From positions 124,001-188,000 of the forward strand of contig NZ_JABFCN010000045.1 of the NCBI RefSeq assembly GCF_013087515.1: a DNA stretch of 64,000 nucleotides, in the 5' to 3' direction. The stretch comes from Rhizobium sophorae (GTDB taxonomy: Bacteria; Pseudomonadota; Alphaproteobacteria; Rhizobiales; Rhizobiaceae). The notes under the pieces were generated by a model. It worked only from the letters and a program-made list of their open reading frames with translations, ran no database searches and was not told the origin of the DNA. Positions 8,779 through 16,743 of this stretch are shown here, in pieces (the first letter of the stretch is position 1; each line of letters starts with the position of its first letter). The position numbers and the translations under genes were made by a program.

Positions 8779-8829
8779 CGGTGTTTCCTTTCGAAGGCTG
8801 TTATTGCCCGCGAGACGGATCGACCCATG

Positions 8830-8853
8830 AAAAGACCGCCTCGAGGGCGGTCT
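8830..8853 (-). terminator. Attenuator terminator of the metG leader
   Basis: Read on the - strand, AGACCGCC pairs perfectly with GGCGGTCT around a 5-base loop and is followed by TTTT. It lies 34 bases downstream of the leader peptide stop and 51 bases before the metG start, so it would stop transcription before the synthetase gene unless the upstream half is captured by the antiterminator. Confidence 0.8.
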
Positions 8854-8955
8854 CTGGTGCATTATGGACGCACGAAACCCGCCACGCTATGAGCGCGGCA
8901 TCATCATCACGAAAGTGCTGATCACGGTGTTGTCCATGCGATTTTCCTAGCATCA
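8833..8955 (-). promoter_or_regulatory. Ribosome-mediated attenuator upstream of metG
   Basis: Four pairing segments can be read on the - strand. Segment 1 (UGCCGCGC, overlapping the last Met codon of the leader) pairs with segment 2a (GCGUGGCG) around a 5-base loop. Segment 2 (GGCGG-G-UUUC, 8874-8883) can instead pair with segment 3 (GAGACCGCC, 8846-8854) with one bulged G: the antiterminator. Segment 3 also forms the terminator with segment 4 (8833-8840). A ribosome stalled on the three Met codons would cover segment 1 and release 2:3, allowing readthrough. All pairings are visible in the sequence; the regulatory logic is inferred from the trp/ilv/leu attenuation model. Confidence 0.75.
8887..8937 (-). 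CDS. Met-rich leader peptide of metG
   Basis: A 16-codon reading frame encoding MDNTVISTFVMMMPRS with stop TAG. Codons 11-13 (8907-8899) are three consecutive ATG, followed by Pro-Arg-Ser inside the first hairpin. An AGGAAAA Shine-Dalgarno sequence lies 5 to 9 bases upstream of the ATG. It fits a control peptide for attenuation by methionyl-tRNA supply. It is too short to be found by ordinary gene callers. It starts 56 bases after the matC stop; no clear separate promoter was seen between them. Confidence 0.75.
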   Translation of the reverse strand: MDNTVISTFVMMMPRS

Positions 8956-8992
8956 AGAGCCGTTTCGAACAAGCGCGCTCGTTGCCAGCCCG

Positions 8993-10339
8993 TCACACCA
9001 GCCCGGGCACGACGAACACCAACCAGGCGACGATCGGGCCGATGATCGCGATCAGGGCGCTGTAGATCAGCAACTGTCGCAGCACCTGCTCACGGCTGTC
9101 ATCCGGTGCATTGGCGACGACAAGCGCGCCATTGGTGGAGAATGGGCTAGTATCGACGATCGTCGTCGAGATCGCGATCGCCGCGACCACACCGATGGCG
9201 CTGACGTGTCCTTGCAGGAGGAACGGAACGGCGAGCGGGATGATCGCGCCGAGCAGCGCGGTCGAGGAGGCAAAGGCCGAGACGATGGCGCCGGTGAAGC
9301 AAAGCAGGAGCGCCACCAGCAGCGGCATGCCGAGACTGGATATGCCGTTCGCCACGTAATCGACCGTCCCGGCCTTCTCCATGACGCCGACATAGGTGAT
9401 GATGCCGGCAATCAGCAGCACGGTCGACCAGCTGACCTTGTCTATAGCCGCCTTCTGGGTCTTCGGTGACAGCAGCGCCAGGGCGACAGCCACGGTCATG
9501 GCGACGAGGCCGACATTGAACTTGAAAACCAGGGCGCCGATGCCGAGCGCCGTCAGGCCGATCAGGGTGGTAATTCTCTCACTGTTCAGGCGCAACGTCG
9601 TCGCTGTATCGGCCGCCGTACCATAGGCATGCTTTCTGATCGGTTTTGCCGGCGTGCCGCCGTGACCTCTAATCGACTCCGATACGCCCTCGGGATGGAG
9701 TTCGGGCAAGGGGCCAAGCGATGCGGCGTCCTGCTTCATCACTTTTGCGCCGCCGAAAATGAAGAAGACCAGCACCGCGATCGCCAGGTTGAAGAAGAAA
9801 CTGGAGAGAAACAGGGAGGTCGGAGCGAAAGGCAGACCGGCCTTCGCAACGATCTGGTTCGTGATTCCGCCATAGACGCTGATCGGCGAAAAGCCACCTG
9901 CCTGCGCGCCGTGGATGACCATCAGGCCCATCATGACAGGGTGAATGCGGTATTGCACGGCAAAGCTCAACGCGACGGGTGCGAGAATGGCGACCGCAGC
10001 AGGCCCAAGAGCACCGAAACCGGTAATGATGGCGGCGACCAGGAACATCACCCAGGGAATCAAGCCGATCCGCCCGCGCACCAGGCGGACGGCACATTCG
10101 ACGAGCCAGTCGATCGTGCCGTTGATCTGCGCTATGGCGAAGAGATAGGTGACGGCGACGAGCGTCAGGAACAGATCACTCGGAAAGCCGGCAAAAATAT
10201 CGCTGGTTTTCATCCCGATGATCATCGAGCCGAGCACGAAGGCGCCGGCAAAGGCGAGCGCACCCATGTTGATTGGCTGGATCGTCGCAATGATGAACAT
10301 GGCGACCAGCAGGCCTATGGCCAGTAATTCAATACCCAT
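8993..10339 (-). CDS. matC: Malonate/dicarboxylate transporter MatC
   Basis: A 448-residue polytopic inner-membrane protein of the SLC13/ion-transporter-like superfamily, with about 11-12 hydrophobic segments from the first residues (IELLAIGLLVAMFIIATI) to the last (IAIIGPIVAWLVFVVPGLV). A hydrophilic cytoplasmic loop lies at about residues 200-245. It imports malonate for the two enzymes encoded upstream. It is the last gene of matABC, 96 bases after matB, with GGAGGGG before the ATG. The assignment rests on the family and on the matA-matB-matC-matR arrangement described in R. leguminosarum bv. trifolii. Confidence 0.9.
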   Translation of the reverse strand: MGIELLAIGLLVAMFIIATIQPINMGALAFAGAFVLGSMIIGMKTSDIFAGFPSDLFLTLVAVTYLFAIAQINGTIDWLVECAVRLVRGRIGLIPWVMFLVAAIITGFGALGPAAVAILAPVALSFAVQYRIHPVMMGLMVIHGAQAGGFSPISVYGGITNQIVAKAGLPFAPTSLFLSSFFFNLAIAVLVFFIFGGAKVMKQDAASLGPLPELHPEGVSESIRGHGGTPAKPIRKHAYGTAADTATTLRLNSERITTLIGLTALGIGALVFKFNVGLVAMTVAVALALLSPKTQKAAIDKVSWSTVLLIAGIITYVGVMEKAGTVDYVANGISSLGMPLLVALLLCFTGAIVSAFASSTALLGAIIPLAVPFLLQGHVSAIGVVAAIAISTTIVDTSPFSTNGALVVANAPDDSREQVLRQLLIYSALIAIIGPIVAWLVFVVPGLV

Positions 10340-10435
10340 GATTCCCCTCCCTCCGACGCCTCCAGCGCCGTAGCTGTTGTGTTCAAGATTGATGCGGGAT
10401 GTCGACGCACCCTCCTCCCAGAGGGCGCGGTCCTC

Positions 10436-11950
10436 TTACGTCCTTGTGTAAAGATCGGCGTATTGCTGCCGCAGGATATTTTTCTGAACCTTGCCCATCG
10501 TGTTGCGCGGCAGGTCCTCGGCAAAGATAATGCGCTTGGGTTGTTTGTAGCGGGCGAGACGTTGCTGGAGGGCGCTGACGATGGTCTTCTCATCGAGGAC
10601 AGCGCCGGGTTTGCGCACGACGACAGCCGTTACGCCTTCTCCGAAATCGGGATGCGGCACGCCGATCACAGCGCTCTCAACCACACCCTCGATCTGGTCG
10701 ATCTCGCCTTCGACCTCTTTCGGATAGATGTTGTATCCGCCGGAAATCACCAGGTCCTTGCCGCGGCCGACGATGTGGACATAGCCGTCCCGGTCAATCT
10801 TGCCGAGATCGCCGCTGATGAAGAATCCATCTGCCGTGAACTCGGCCGCCGTCTTTTCCGGCATGCGCCAATAGCCCTTGAAGACGTTCGGCCCTTTGAT
10901 CTCGATCATGCCCGTTTCTTCAGGCGGCAGCTCGAGCCCGGTGGCGGGATCGGTGACACGCACCGTCACATCAGGCAGCGGGAAGCCGACCGTTCCGGCA
11001 ATCCGTTTCCCCTCATAGGGGTTGGACGTGTTCATATTGGTTTCCGTCATGCCGTAGCGCTCGAGAATGGCGTGACCGGTACGGGCGTGGAACTCGGTAT
11101 GTGTTTCTGCCAGCAGCGGCGCCGAACCGGAAATGAACAGGCGGATGTTGGCGACCGCCGCTCTGTCGAGGCGCGGGCTTTGCAGCAGGCGCACGTAGAA
11201 AGTCGGCACGCCCATCAGCATGGTTGCCTGCGGCATCAGCGAAACGACCTCGTCGGCGTCGAATTTCGACAGCAGGAACATCGAGGCGCCGGCGAGCAGC
11301 GTGACATTCGTGGCGACGAACAGCCCATGGGTGTGGAAGATCGGCAGGGCGTGGATCAGCCGATCACCTGATGTGACGCGCCAATAATCCCGCAAGGTCA
11401 GGGCGTTCGAGAGCAGGTTCCCATGGGTGAGCATCGCCCCCTTGGAGCGTCCCGTCGTTCCCGAGGTGTAGAGGATCGCAGCCAGATCATCGGCGGAACG
11501 CGAGGCATCGACAAAGTCGGCCGGCTCATCGCGGGCGAGATCCAGCAACGAGCCGCTACCGTCGGCATCGAGCGTTTCGACGATCGCACCGTGGGGCTTG
11601 GCGATCGTCTCAACGCCTTCCCGGGCGGCCGGCGCAACAATCACCAAACGCGGCTCCGCATCGCCGATAAAGTAATCGAGCTCGGCCAGCGTATAGGCGG
11701 TGTTGAGCGGCAGGTAGACGGCGCCGGTTCGAAGGCAGGCGAGATAGAGGATCAATGCCTCGGCGCTTTTCTCGACTTGCACCGCCACCCGGTCGCCGGG
11801 GCGAATGCCGAGCGCGTCCATCGCGCTGGCAATGCGGCCGGAAAGAGCGAAAGCGTCGTCATAGGTCCATATGCGGGTGTCATCGATCCGGATGAACGGT
11901 GCGTCACCGGGCGCAGCCGCCCGCATGGCGTCGAAAAGATGGTTGCTCAC
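10436..11950 (-). CDS. matB: Malonyl-CoA synthetase MatB
   Basis: A 504-residue ANL-superfamily enzyme that activates malonate with ATP and CoA. The P-loop LYTSGTTGRSKGAM is at about residues 157-170, the adenylate motif ERYGMTETNMN at about 295, the hinge-region SGDLGKIDRDGY at about 376, and GGYNIYPKEVE at about 402. The catalytic lysine is in PRNTMGKVQKN near the C-terminus. The start is the GTG at 11950: it overlaps the matA stop as GTGA, has GGAGGAGGG upstream, and gives the usual MatB length. The frame is open well upstream within matA. Confidence 0.95.
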   Translation of the reverse strand: MSNHLFDAMRAAAPGDAPFIRIDDTRIWTYDDAFALSGRIASAMDALGIRPGDRVAVQVEKSAEALILYLACLRTGAVYLPLNTAYTLAELDYFIGDAEPRLVIVAPAAREGVETIAKPHGAIVETLDADGSGSLLDLARDEPADFVDASRSADDLAAILYTSGTTGRSKGAMLTHGNLLSNALTLRDYWRVTSGDRLIHALPIFHTHGLFVATNVTLLAGASMFLLSKFDADEVVSLMPQATMLMGVPTFYVRLLQSPRLDRAAVANIRLFISGSAPLLAETHTEFHARTGHAILERYGMTETNMNTSNPYEGKRIAGTVGFPLPDVTVRVTDPATGLELPPEETGMIEIKGPNVFKGYWRMPEKTAAEFTADGFFISGDLGKIDRDGYVHIVGRGKDLVISGGYNIYPKEVEGEIDQIEGVVESAVIGVPHPDFGEGVTAVVVRKPGAVLDEKTIVSALQQRLARYKQPKRIIFAEDLPRNTMGKVQKNILRQQYADLYTRT

Positions 11951-13371
11951 TTTCGCCCTCCTCCAAGCGTTGAGTTCACTATTTGTTGGAATGGCCGGGA
12001 GCCTTGCTGGCCATTGCCGCCGCGGCGGCTTTCGTCGTTCTGGCCGAGCAGGTTTTTGACGGCAGGCGAGGCAATCACTTCGCCGCGCTGCGCTAAGGCC
12101 TCGTGGTTGGCCACGATATCGTCGAGCTTGTAGAGGTAGTTGACCATCAGGCCGTGGGCCTGCTGCATCGCCTTGGCCGAGCGGTCGCCGAGAAAATTCA
12201 GTCTTTCCAGTCGAGCGCCGTTGCCGAGATGGAAGCGGGCGACAGGATCGACCGGGCGGCCCTCCGGTGTCCGTTCGGTCAGGAAATAGCGCGCCGCAAG
12301 AGGCAGCAATACGCGCTCCACTTCCGTCGCCGTCTTCTCGTCGTCGGGCCAGTTCGGATCGTCCAGCGCCATCAGTGTTTCGCGGGCCGCTTCCGGCAGC
12401 AACCGATCGGCGGTCGAGGCACGCGCCTTGGCAAGCCAACGGGTAAAGCCCGGCACGGGCGACAGCGTGACGAAATTCTTCAGGCCAGGCAGGTCTCTGC
12501 GCAGGTCTTCCACGACCTGCTTGATCAGGAAGTTGCCGAACGAGATGCCGCGCAGGCCATCCTGGCAGTTGGAGATCGAATAGAAGACGGCCGTCGTCGC
12601 CTCGTCGGCGTTGATCTGCTCCCTGCCCTCGACCAGCACATCGCCGATCGCGCTCGGCACGGATCGTGTCAGCGCCACCTCGACGAACACCAGCGGCTCG
12701 TCAACCAGCCGGGGGTGGAAGAAGGCAAAGCATCGGCGGTCGGCCGGCGCCAAACGACGGCGCAACTCCTCCCAGCCGGCGATCTCGTGCACGGCTTCGT
12801 ATTTGATGATCTTTTCAAGGATGTAAGCCGGCGTCGTCCAGTCGATGGGGCGCAGCGTCAGGAAGCCGCGGTTGAACCAGGAGCCGAACAGATGGGTGAA
12901 GTCGGCGTCGAGCGCGTGATAACCTTCGGATTGGTCTTTGGAAGCAAGCAGTTGCTCACGCATCCGGACAAGCTTGGCGGTGCCGTTCGGCGCGTGATTC
13001 AATCGGCGCAGAAGCTCCTGTCGCCGCGGCTCGGCTGCCTGGTGGAGCGCGATGACCGCGGCAGAGCTTTTATCGGTGCGGTAGTTTTCGATCGCCTGGT
13101 CGAGCTTGGTCGTGTCAGGGCCGAACTTTTCATGCAGCATATGGAGGAATGCCTGCGCGCCCTCGCTGTCGAGCGCGCCCCATCGATCCAGTATCTCGGC
13201 CGCAAGCGCCATGCCCGAGGCTTCGCCCCGGCTCGATAGCAGCATTTCACAGAGTGTCTGGAGATCGGCCTTGGCTGCGACCTGCGTGGCGCGCGAGCCG
13301 GAAAACAGAAGCTGGCGTCCACGATCCGTGATGCTCTGCAGCATGTCGGTGAAGAAGGAAGCCTCAGACAT
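11947..13371 (-). CDS. matA: Malonyl-CoA decarboxylase MatA
   Basis: A 474-residue malonyl-CoA decarboxylase that converts malonyl-CoA to acetyl-CoA. The N-terminal helical domain is followed by the GNAT-like catalytic domain. Recognisable features are CFAFFHPRLVDEPLVFVEVALT (about 215-237), YSISNCQDGLRGISFGNFLIKQV (about 270-292), and the LSPVPGF segment. HLGNGARLERLNFLGD and GLMVNYLYKL near the C-terminus are typical of the family. The ATG at 13371 follows GAGGAGAG; a longer start would lack a ribosome site. First gene of the operon, divergent from matR. Confidence 0.95.
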   Translation of the reverse strand: MSEASFFTDMLQSITDRGRQLLFSGSRATQVAAKADLQTLCEMLLSSRGEASGMALAAEILDRWGALDSEGAQAFLHMLHEKFGPDTTKLDQAIENYRTDKSSAAVIALHQAAEPRRQELLRRLNHAPNGTAKLVRMREQLLASKDQSEGYHALDADFTHLFGSWFNRGFLTLRPIDWTTPAYILEKIIKYEAVHEIAGWEELRRRLAPADRRCFAFFHPRLVDEPLVFVEVALTRSVPSAIGDVLVEGREQINADEATTAVFYSISNCQDGLRGISFGNFLIKQVVEDLRRDLPGLKNFVTLSPVPGFTRWLAKARASTADRLLPEAARETLMALDDPNWPDDEKTATEVERVLLPLAARYFLTERTPEGRPVDPVARFHLGNGARLERLNFLGDRSAKAMQQAHGLMVNYLYKLDDIVANHEALAQRGEVIASPAVKNLLGQNDESRRGGNGQQGSRPFQQIVNSTLGGGRK

Positions 13372-13490
13372 GCCATCTCTCCTCTCTTCTGCCGCCCGGC
13401 TTCGGGGCGGACCGTTTTTACGGCTGCTTCCCATCGTCGGGTTTCATCGGTAGTATGTAGAATGCCACTCTTCGTACACGAGGTCAATGA

Positions 13491-13504
13491 TCGTGTATAC
13501 AAGA
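13491..13504. promoter_or_regulatory. MatR operator palindrome
   Basis: TCGTGTATACAAGA is a 14-bp imperfect palindrome (TCTTGTATACACGA on the other strand) placed between matA and matR. It matches, as I recall it, the operator reported for MatR of R. leguminosarum bv. trifolii. A degenerate half-site TCGTACACGA lies at 13472-13481. The central GTATAC may also overlap promoter elements of both genes. Confidence 0.75.
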
Positions 13505-13535
13505 ATTGCGTTTGTGTATGATGGAAGTGAGACAG

Positions 13536-14186
13536 ATGTCCGAGAATGTCGGCCGATGGCTTCGGGATGAGATTGAAAATTCAATTCTTTCCAACGAGTT
13601 CTCCCCCGGTGAGCGGCTCGACGAAACGGTGCTTGCGACGCGTTTCGGGGTCTCCCGCACACCGGTGCGCGAGGCGCTGATGCAGCTCGATGCGATCGGC
13701 CTCATCGAAATCCGACCGCGCAGAGGCGCCATCGTCATCGATCCGGGGCCGCACCGCGTCTATGAGATGTTCGAGGTGATGGCCGAGCTGGAGGGCCTGG
13801 CCGGGTCGCTCGCCGCCCGACGACTGGACAAGGCTTCCCGGGAAGCGATCACCGCTACCCACAGCCGCTGCGAGCAATCGGCCGCCGCCGGTGACAGCGA
13901 TGCCTATTATTACGACAATGAGGAATTCCATAAGGCCATCTACGCAGCCGGCCGCAGCGAATTCTTGGAGGAGCAATGTCTGCAATTGCACCGCCGCCTG
14001 CGGCCCTATCGCCGCCTCCAGCTGCGCGTACGCAACCGCCTGTCGACCTCCTTCTCAGAACATTGCGCCATCGTCGACGCGATCTTTGCCGGAGACGGCG
14101 ACGAAGCCCGCCGCCTGCTGCGGGCGCATGTTGGCATTCAGGGAGAGAGGTTCAGCGATCTGGTCGCCAGCATGGCGGCCAGATGA
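13536..14186 (+). CDS. matR: GntR-family (FadR/FCD) regulator MatR
   Basis: A 216-residue transcription factor. The N-terminal winged helix (residues about 5-70) contains FSPGERLDETVLATRFGVSRTPVREALMQL, the GntR signature. A C-terminal all-helical FCD ligand domain follows, with conserved DNEEFHKAIY and SFSEHCAIVDAI carrying the metal/ligand residues (D, H, H). Known role in the family: MatR senses malonate and controls matABC. The gene is divergent from matA across the operator. The start at 13536 is preceded by GGAAGTGAG; ATG 13518 or 13521, or TTG 13506, would add 5 to 10 residues. Confidence 0.92.
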   Translation: MSENVGRWLRDEIENSILSNEFSPGERLDETVLATRFGVSRTPVREALMQLDAIGLIEIRPRRGAIVIDPGPHRVYEMFEVMAELEGLAGSLAARRLDKASREAITATHSRCEQSAAAGDSDAYYYDNEEFHKAIYAAGRSEFLEEQCLQLHRRLRPYRRLQLRVRNRLSTSFSEHCAIVDAIFAGDGDEARRLLRAHVGIQGERFSDLVASMAAR

Positions 14187-14332
14187 GGCGACAGCGTGAC
14201 ATAAGCAGGATCGCGTTGGTTTGCTGTCCGTGACGGAGATTAAAGCCGCTGCACGATCTCTTAGCTTTGCGCGGATCTCTAGCTCATCCAGTCGCTTTCA
14301 GAGATCAGAGCTGGGGCAACTCCAGAATCGGC

Positions 14333-14755
14333 TTACTTGCTTTCGACTTTCTCGAGGAAGGCTGGAAACGTCCGAGAAACCTCGTTTCCGTCCGGAAAGC
14401 GTTCGGTCACAACCGTAAATCTGATCCAGCCCTTCCATCCTATAAGACCGGTGCGCTTCGGCGCGATCACCACTACCACGATGTCTTCATTCGGAACGAC
14501 ATGAACGGCACGAACTCCTGGACCAGGCTCTGAGTGCAGCACTGCGAGTACCTTTCCGCCCCCCGGCTTGGCACCCGCATAGACGGGAGAACCGTCACCT
14601 AGCGGTGCGATTGCGCTTATAAAGCGCGTGCTGACGTAACCCTCGCCGTTGAAGAAAAGAGGACCTTGATAGGGACGGGGAGCCTCATCATCACTCCAAG
14701 CGGTGCTGACGGACACAAGCAACAGGCCAGTAGCGAGCATTGAAAGTCGCTTCAC
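14333..14755 (-). CDS. Small secreted hypothetical protein
   Basis: A 140-residue protein with a clear signal peptide (VKRLSMLATGLLLVSVSTAWS, cleavage near residue 21). The mature region is of mixed polarity and reads like a small beta-rich domain (GPLFFNGEGYVSTRF, KVLAVLHSEPGPGVRAVHVV, GWIRFTVVTERF). I do not recognise the family. The GTG start at 14755 has GGAGAGGAG 9-15 bases upstream; the larger frame upstream is read-through of the thioesterase region. The gene lies 22 bases downstream of the thioesterase gene on the same strand, so they may be co-transcribed. Confidence 0.7.
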   Translation of the reverse strand: MKRLSMLATGLLLVSVSTAWSDDEAPRPYQGPLFFNGEGYVSTRFISAIAPLGDGSPVYAGAKPGGGKVLAVLHSEPGPGVRAVHVVPNEDIVVVVIAPKRTGLIGWKGWIRFTVVTERFPDGNEVSRTFPAFLEKVESK

Positions 14756-14777
14756 CGAACGGCTCCTCTCCCAGACC

Positions 14778-15182
14778 CTAATCCAAAAACCGATAAAGCC
14801 AGTCGCGCGTCTCCTCCGGCAGCGAGGCCGGCGACTGGTCCTCGCGGGTGCGGGCCTGCCAGATGATCTCGACCTCGGCGGCGCGCTCCTCCCCGGCGTC
14901 GATCGAAATGAGGAAGCCGATGGAATGCATGCCGATCTTGTCGATGGTGGCGGTGAAGGTTGCCGGCTCGTCATAGTGCAGCGGACGGTGAAGCATGCAG
15001 GAAACCTTGCTGGGGCTATAGACGGGTTCGTCATCGACATCGGGCCGTGACGACCAGAAGCCTGCCAGGACGGATTCGGCATAGGAAATATAGGAGGCCA
15101 GAAACATCTGGCCGTTCATATCGACATCGCGAAACGGCACGCGTATTTCCGCCACATCCGGGCGTTTCGACTGACTCATCAA
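14778..15182 (-). CDS. Hotdog-fold acyl-CoA thioesterase
   Basis: A 134-residue protein of the 4-hydroxybenzoyl-CoA thioesterase/YbgC-like hotdog family. VPFRDVDMNGQMFLASYISYAE has the family's catalytic Asp (D of DVDMNG) and the following long hotdog helix. HRPLHYDEPATFTATIDKIGMHSIGFLISI forms the central beta sheet. It probably hydrolyses short or medium acyl-CoA; substrate unknown. Start ATG 15182 or 15179 are equivalent. Confidence 0.85.
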   Translation of the reverse strand: MMSQSKRPDVAEIRVPFRDVDMNGQMFLASYISYAESVLAGFWSSRPDVDDEPVYSPSKVSCMLHRPLHYDEPATFTATIDKIGMHSIGFLISIDAGEERAAEVEIIWQARTREDQSPASLPEETRDWLYRFLD

Positions 15183-15467
15183 CAGATCTGCCCTACTCAG
15201 TTCCCCATGGTAACACTACTGCATAATTGCTTATACCGGAACTGGCTTAAGGATAGAATGACGCAATAGTTCAAAGTGTTACAGTGTCCTCCACGCGCCT
15301 GAAAGGATGCGGTGCAGTAGCCACGGACCTGATTGACGGAAACGGCGCGAACGAGACAGTTGTGATAGGCGAAGGGTCGGACGGCGCGGCAAGAGCGCTT
15401 GTTGAAATCGTCAGGCGATGCCCCATCTGCTGTGGCACATGACATAAGCGACCGATAGAGTGTCTTC
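15183..15467. other. Gene-free interval with a degenerate intergenic repeat
   Basis: This 285-base divergent region separates the thioesterase and deacetylase genes. No convincing reading frame was found. It holds the repeat at 15270-15321 and presumably the promoters of both flanking genes. Confidence 0.6.
15270..15321 (+). repeat. TTCAAAGTGTTACAG intergenic repeat, degenerate copy
   Basis: TTCAAAGTGTTACAG followed by a decayed hairpin (ACGCGCCTGAAAGGATGCGG). A better preserved copy of the same unit is at 44096-44142, where the hairpin arm is intact. Confidence 0.6.
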
Positions 15468-16403
15468 ATGAGCACCCGTCTTTATGAACACCCGATCTTC
15501 CTGGAACATGTGACGCCCGCCGGCCATCCGGAGCGATCGGACAGGATTCGCGCCATCAATGTCGCGCTGGAACATCCGAATTTCGAGCGGCTGGAGCGCC
15601 GGCAGGCGCCGCAGGCGAACGAGGATGCGGTGCTGCTTGCCCATCCAGAGGAGCATCTAACCGCCGTCATGCGGGAAATCCCCGAGGAAGAGGGGGAGAT
15701 CAACCAGATCGAAGCCGATACCTATGCCAGCAGCAAGAGCCTGCAGGCGGCGCTGACCGGCATTGGCGGGGCGATGGCTGCGGTCGACGACGTCTTTACC
15801 GGCCGGGCCGACAATGTCTTCGTCGCTGCCCGCCCGCCGGGGCACCATGCCGAGAAGATGACGGCGATGGGCTTCTGCTTCTTCAACAATGCGGCGATCG
15901 CCGCCCGGCATGCGCAGAAGGCGCATGGCGCCGAGCGCATCGCCATCGTCGACTGGGACGTGCATCACGGCAACGGCACGCAGGATATCTTCTGGGACGA
16001 TCCTTCGGTGCTGTTCTGCTCGACGCATCAGATGCCGCTCTACCCCGGCACCGGCGCCAAGGACGAGAAGGGCAAGCACAACACCATCGTCAACGCACCG
16101 CTGTCGCCGAATGTCGGAAGCGACCATTTTCGCGAGGCGTTCAAATCGCGCGTACTGCCCGCGCTTGACGATTTCCGGCCGGATCTCATCATCATCTCCG
16201 CCGGCTTCGACGCGCATCACCGCGATCCCTTAGCGCAGATCAATCTGACCGGCGAGGATTTCGACTGGGCGACCGGACGTGTACTCGAACTGGCGGACCG
16301 GCACGCGAAGAACCGGGTCGTCAGCCTGCTCGAAGGCGGTTATGATCTCGAGGGACTCGCCGAATCGGCGGGCATGCATATTCTGAGAATGATGAAGGGT
16401 TGA
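15468..16403 (+). CDS. Histone-deacetylase-family amidohydrolase
   Basis: A 311-residue zinc-dependent deacetylase of the class II HDAC/acetylpolyamine amidohydrolase family. It carries the active-site RPPGHHAE (about 125-132), the DWDVHHGNGTQDIFW metal site (about 165-179), HQMPLYPGTG, and SAGFDAHHRDPL with the third metal-binding Asp. The final EGGYDLEGL is also typical. Substrate unknown: acetylated polyamines or proteins. It is followed 2 bases later by xseB, an arrangement common in Rhizobiales. Confidence 0.92.
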   Translation: MSTRLYEHPIFLEHVTPAGHPERSDRIRAINVALEHPNFERLERRQAPQANEDAVLLAHPEEHLTAVMREIPEEEGEINQIEADTYASSKSLQAALTGIGGAMAAVDDVFTGRADNVFVAARPPGHHAEKMTAMGFCFFNNAAIAARHAQKAHGAERIAIVDWDVHHGNGTQDIFWDDPSVLFCSTHQMPLYPGTGAKDEKGKHNTIVNAPLSPNVGSDHFREAFKSRVLPALDDFRPDLIIISAGFDAHHRDPLAQINLTGEDFDWATGRVLELADRHAKNRVVSLLEGGYDLEGLAESAGMHILRMMKG

Positions 16404-16405
16404 GA

Positions 16406-16657
16406 ATGACTGACAGCGCCAAGCCGGAGGTGTCCGGCCTTTCCTTCGAAAAGGCGGTTGCCGAACTCGAAAGCATCGTCGCCCGGCTGGAACGCGGCGA
16501 CGTGGCGCTGGATGAATCGATCGAGATCTATGAGCGCGGCGAAGCGCTGAAGAAACATTGCGAGACGCTGCTTTCGGCCGCCGAAAACCGCATCGAGAAG
16601 ATCCGGCTCGACCGCGCCGGCAAGCCGCAGGGCGTCGAGCCGCTGGACGGCGCCTGA
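16406..16657 (+). CDS. xseB: Exodeoxyribonuclease VII small subunit
   Basis: An 83-residue protein matching XseB: SFEKAVAELESIVARLERGDVALDESIEIYERGEALKKHCE is the family's two-helix core. It associates with XseA (not in the window) to degrade single-stranded DNA. The ATG at 16406 was chosen over the TTG at 16400. In many alphaproteobacteria xseB precedes dxs and tlyA; here the three are separated by other genes. Confidence 0.93.
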   Translation: MTDSAKPEVSGLSFEKAVAELESIVARLERGDVALDESIEIYERGEALKKHCETLLSAAENRIEKIRLDRAGKPQGVEPLDGA

Positions 16658-16743
16658 GGCGGCAAACTCCCTTTCGAAGGTGCTTGGCTATCGGCTTCCG
16701 GCCGATCTATGATCCCCTTGCAAAACGATGAGGGGACGTAATA

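Noticed and set aside
7789..8892. 367-residue + strand frame opposite metG
   Set aside because: Shadow frame; it also overlaps the attenuator and leader.
8938..8992. Sigma-70-like promoter for metG (TTGTTC and CTAGGA)
   Set aside because: The -10 match is poor and too close to the leader ribosome site to be convincing by eye.
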